Positions 6,021 through 8,675 of a DNA stretch of 8,675 nt are shown piece after piece. Below the pieces are notes generated by a model. It worked only from the letters and a program-made list of their open reading frames with translations, was not told where the DNA came from and searched no databases. Source of the stretch: Oligoflexales bacterium (GTDB lineage: Bacteria; Bdellovibrionota_B; Oligoflexia; Oligoflexales; CACXFL01); assembly GCA_028282865.1 (NCBI GenBank), contig JANQHA010000014.1:1-8675 (forward strand). The letters run 5' to 3'. Each line of letters starts with the position of its first letter. Position 1 is the stretch's first letter. The position numbers and the translations under genes are program-made.

Positions 6021-8675
6021 TTAAACGTAGCCGAGGTTTGACCCTAGCCATTTTTCGACCTCCTCAATAGGCATTCCCTTTCTCTTTGCGTAGTCCTCGA
6101 TTTGGTCTTTAGAGAGGCTCATAACCCGAAAATAATGTGATTCGGGCGAGGAGAAATACAGACCTGATACCGAGCTGCCGGGAGTCATTGCAAAGTTTTC
6201 AGTAAGCGAGACGCCAGAGGTCTTTGTGCCGTTTAGTAGCTTCCAGAGCAGGGTTTTTTCCGTGTGATCTGGACAAGCTGGGTATCCAGCAGCGGGGCGT
6301 ATACCCTGGTAGGACTCCTTGATAAAATCTTCAGGCTTGAGATTTTCCGTTAGGCCGAAACCCCATTGATCCCTTACTTCTTTGTGCATCATTTCAGCCA
6401 AAGCTTCAGCGATTCGGTCCCCAATGGCTTTGATCATGATCCCAGTATAGTCATCATTGTTTTTTTCGAAATGCTCAGAGTAGTCCTCGACTCCTTGACC
6501 TGCTGTCACAATAAAACCGCCGAGGTAATCTTTCTTGAGTGAGTCTTTAGGAGCTATAAAATCAGCTAAGCAGTGGTAGGGTTCGTCACTCTTTTTTTCT
6601 TTTTGCTGTCTAAGAAAGTGAAACGTTCCTAGTTCCTTCTCTCGGGTATCGTCACTATAGACAACGACATCATCTTGTATGCTGTTTGCAGGCCAGAAAG
6701 CGATGACCGCTGCTGGATCAAATCTATTGTTTTTGACAATATCTTCGAGGACTTTCTGGGCGTCGTTAAATAATTCCGTTGCTTGCTTGCCCCATTTTTT
6801 ATGAGTAAGTATTCCTGGGTAAAGCGCTTTCATTTCCCAGGTCCAAAAAAATGGTGACCAGTCTATGTATGGAACAATCTCATCCACCGGTATCGTATCG
6901 AAAGTTTGAATGCCGAGTTTTTTTGGTTTAGGAGGCTGGTAACTACTCCAATCTATTTGCAGCTTTTTTTGTCGAGCTTGCTCTAAAGGGATAAAGGAAC
7001 TTTGTTCGCTAGTGGAGTTAAACCTCTCTCTGATACGATCTTGATCTTTTTTAATCTGCTCGATATAGCTCTTACTAGACTTATCGTTGAGTAGCTTACT
7101 GCAGACATTTACTACCAAGGAAGCATCGCTGACATGGCTGACTACGCCGCTATAGTGTGGTGCAATTTTAATGGCAGTATGAGCCTTGCTGGTCGTAGCA
7201 CCACCAATAAGTAAGGGTATATCAAACCCAAGTTTCTCAAATTCTGATGCGTTGTAAATCATTTCATCAAGAGAAGGTGTGATCAGACCGCTCATTCCAA
7301 CTATGTCGGCATTTAGCTCTTTGGCCTTTTTTATGATGTCATCGCAAGAGACCATAACCCCTAAATCTTCTACTTCGTAATTATTACAGCCTAGAACGAC
7401 TGCTACAATATTTTTGCCAATATCGTGAACATCGCCTTTAACTGTCGCAATGACAAACTTTCCTTGGCTATTTGAGGCGCCGTTTTTGTCCTTCTCCATG
7501 AAAGGCATTAGGTGTGCGACCGCTTTCTTCATAACTCGAGCGCTTTTGACGACTTGCGGTAAAAACATTTTTCCTTCGCCAAATAGATCTCCGACGACTT
7601 TCATGCCATCCATAAGAGGGCCCTCTATTACGTCTAAAGGTCGGTCCAGTTTTAGGCGGGCTTCCTCAGTGTCCTCTACAATAAAGTCAGTAATGCCTTT
7701 TACCAGTGCATGGCTCAGACGCTTTTCGACGCTTTCATCACGCCATGCTTGAGTCTCAGTCGCTTTTTCCTTAGTATTTGATTTTACGCTATCTGCCAGG
7801 TCTACGAGGACTTCAGTAGCATCTGGTTTTCGGTTTAGTAAGACGTCTTCGACCTTTTCTAGAAGGTCGGGTTCAATCTCCTCGTAAACTTCGAGCATGC
7901 CCGCGTTAACGATTGCCATATCGAGTCCAGCTGAAATGGCGTGGTATAGAAAAGCTCCATGCATCGCTTCCCTAACGACATTGTTACCTCTAAATGAAAA
8001 AGATATGTTGCTCAACCCGCCGCTCGTGCGTGCTCCGGGGCAAAGTTTTTTTATCTCACGCACAGCTTCAATGAAGTCAACTGCATAATTGTTATGTTCT
8101 TCAATGCCAGTTCCCACTGTCAGGATGTTTGGATCGAAGATAATATCTTCTGGATCCATCCCCACTTCTTCGGTCAGGATTTTATAGGCTCTATGACAAA
8201 TTCGAATTTTGTCTTCTTTGGTAGCAGCTTGCCCCTTCTCGTCGAAGGCCATCACGATAACTGAGGCGCCGTATCTCATTACAAGCCTTGCGTGGTGCTT
8301 GAAAGTTTCTTCACCCTCTTTTAAACTTATTGAGTTGACGATGCACTTGCCTTGTGCGCATTGCAGCCCTGCTTCAATTACCGACCATTTCGAACTGTCG
8401 ATCATGATGGGGACCCTTGAAATATCCGGTTCCGAAGCGATGAGATTCAAAAAATGTCTCATGGAAGCTTCGCTATCCAAAAGGCCTTCGTCAAAGTTGA
8501 TGTCGATAACATTTGCACCATTTGAAACTTGCTGCCTGGCAACTGAAAGCGCGGCTTCAAAATCATTTTCTTTTATTAGCCTGCGAAACTTTGGCGAACC
8601 AGTAACATTCGTGCGTTCCCCGATTAAGATGAAAGGAGCTTGGTCGCCAGAAACCCTAAACGGCTCTAAGCCAGA
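6021..8675 (-). CDS. metH: Methionine synthase, cobalamin-dependent, C-terminal 884 residues (5' end outside window)
   Basis: The frame is open from the right edge to TAA at 6021-6023. A TTG at 8480 is an internal leucine, since the 65 codons before it also match MetH. The enzyme moves a methyl group from 5-methyltetrahydrofolate to homocysteine through bound cobalamin, giving methionine. Visible domains, numbered from the right edge, are as follows. The folate-binding barrel (about 1-290) includes GERTNVTG at 19-26, IDINFDEG at 57-64 and PIMIDSSKW. The cobalamin cap (about 310-395) includes [20 protein letters not shown]. The B12 domain carries the axial ligand motif DxHxxG at D415, H417 and G420, plus [11 protein letters not shown] (462-472) and GGATTSKAH (491-499). 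The SAM-dependent reactivation domain (about 565-884) includes [15 protein letters not shown] (793-807). The homocysteine/zinc domain lies beyond the edge. Domain order and motifs match the 1227-residue E. coli protein closely, with no frameshift seen. Confidence 0.97.
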   Translation of the reverse strand, partial: SGLEPFRVSGDQAPFILIGERTNVTGSPKFRRLIKENDFEAALSVARQQVSNGANVIDINFDEGLLDSEASMRHFLNLIASEPDISRVPIMIDSSKWSVIEAGLQCAQGKCIVNSISLKEGEETFKHHARLVMRYGASVIVMAFDEKGQAATKEDKIRICHRAYKILTEEVGMDPEDIIFDPNILTVGTGIEEHNNYAVDFIEAVREIKKLCPGARTSGGLSNISFSFRGNNVVREAMHGAFLYHAISAGLDMAIVNAGMLEVYEEIEPDLLEKVEDVLLNRKPDATEVLVDLADSVKSNTKEKATETQAWRDESVEKRLSHALVKGITDFIVEDTEEARLKLDRPLDVIEGPLMDGMKVVGDLFGEGKMFLPQVVKSARVMKKAVAHLMPFMEKDKNGASNSQGKFVIATVKGDVHDIGKNIVAVVLGCNNYEVEDLGVMVSCDDIIKKAKELNADIVGMSGLITPSLDEMIYNASEFEKLGFDIPLLIGGATTSKAHTAIKIAPHYSGVVSHVSDASLVVNVCSKLLNDKSSKSYIEQIKKDQDRIRERFNSTSEQSSFIPLEQARQKKLQIDWSSYQPPKPKKLGIQTFDTIPVDEIVPYIDWSPFFWTWEMKALYPGILTHKKWGKQATELFNDAQKVLEDIVKNNRFDPAAVIAFWPANSIQDDVVVYSDDTREKELGTFHFLRQQKEKKSDEPYHCLADFIAPKDSLKKDYLGGFIVTAGQGVEDYSEHFEKNNDDYTGIMIKAIGDRIAEALAEMMHKEVRDQWGFGLTENLKPEDFIKESYQGIRPAAGYPACPDHTEKTLLWKLLNGTKTSGVSLTENFAMTPGSSVSGLYFSSPESHYFRVMSLSKDQIEDYAKRKGMPIEEVEKWLGSNLGYV

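Noticed and set aside
7450..8088. Two + strand open frames of 100 and 63 codons
   Set aside because: Both are antisense to strongly conserved metH coding sequence and have no recognisable protein features.
8478..8480. TTG at 8480 as the metH start
   Set aside because: The 65 codons upstream to the window edge contain MetH sequence ([16 protein letters not shown]), so this is an internal leucine codon.

Overview
The window looks like chromosomal DNA of a Gram-negative bacterium, most likely a proteobacterium or a member of a neighbouring group such as Bdellovibrionota. The evidence is a MetH that follows the Escherichia coli protein closely through all visible domains, a type IV pilin-like protein, and the end of a surface-polysaccharide (O-antigen-like) gene cluster. 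The exact lineage cannot be fixed from the sequence alone. Gene density is very high. The longest non-coding stretch is 95 bases, and no RNA gene, insertion sequence, CRISPR array or long repeat was seen.

Left part (1-2377, + strand): the 3' end of a DegT/DnrJ/EryC1 sugar aminotransferase, a class I SAM-dependent methyltransferase and a GT4-type glycosyltransferase. The stop and start codons abut or overlap (TAA directly followed by ATG, then ATGA), so the three are very probably translated from one message. Together they look like the tail of a pathway that makes an amino sugar on a nucleotide, methylates something (possibly that sugar), and transfers a sugar to a growing glycan.

Middle part (2421-4976, + strand): purD (TTG start, purine synthesis), a YrdC/TsaC-family gene (tRNA threonylcarbamoyladenosine synthesis) and maf (house-cleaning nucleotide pyrophosphatase). 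Spacings are short (43 nt from the glycosyltransferase, then 13 nt, then an ATGA overlap). All six + strand genes could therefore be one transcript, with housekeeping genes behind a polysaccharide module. PurD and the YrdC-family protein both differ from their family consensus at several usually conserved positions.

Right part (4963-8675, - strand): a lone 320-residue pilin-like protein with a prepilin cleavage site and six cysteines, whose 3' end overlaps the 3' end of maf tail to tail by 14 bases. Upstream of it, in the same direction, lies the 3' portion (884 codons) of metH, cobalamin-dependent methionine synthase. Its N-terminal homocysteine-binding part lies beyond the right edge.

Most of the window is recognisable metabolism and envelope biosynthesis. 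I see no convincing undescribed multi-gene system. The best leads are the aminotransferase-methyltransferase pair, the divergent PurD and YrdC-family proteins, and the isolated cysteine-rich pseudopilin.
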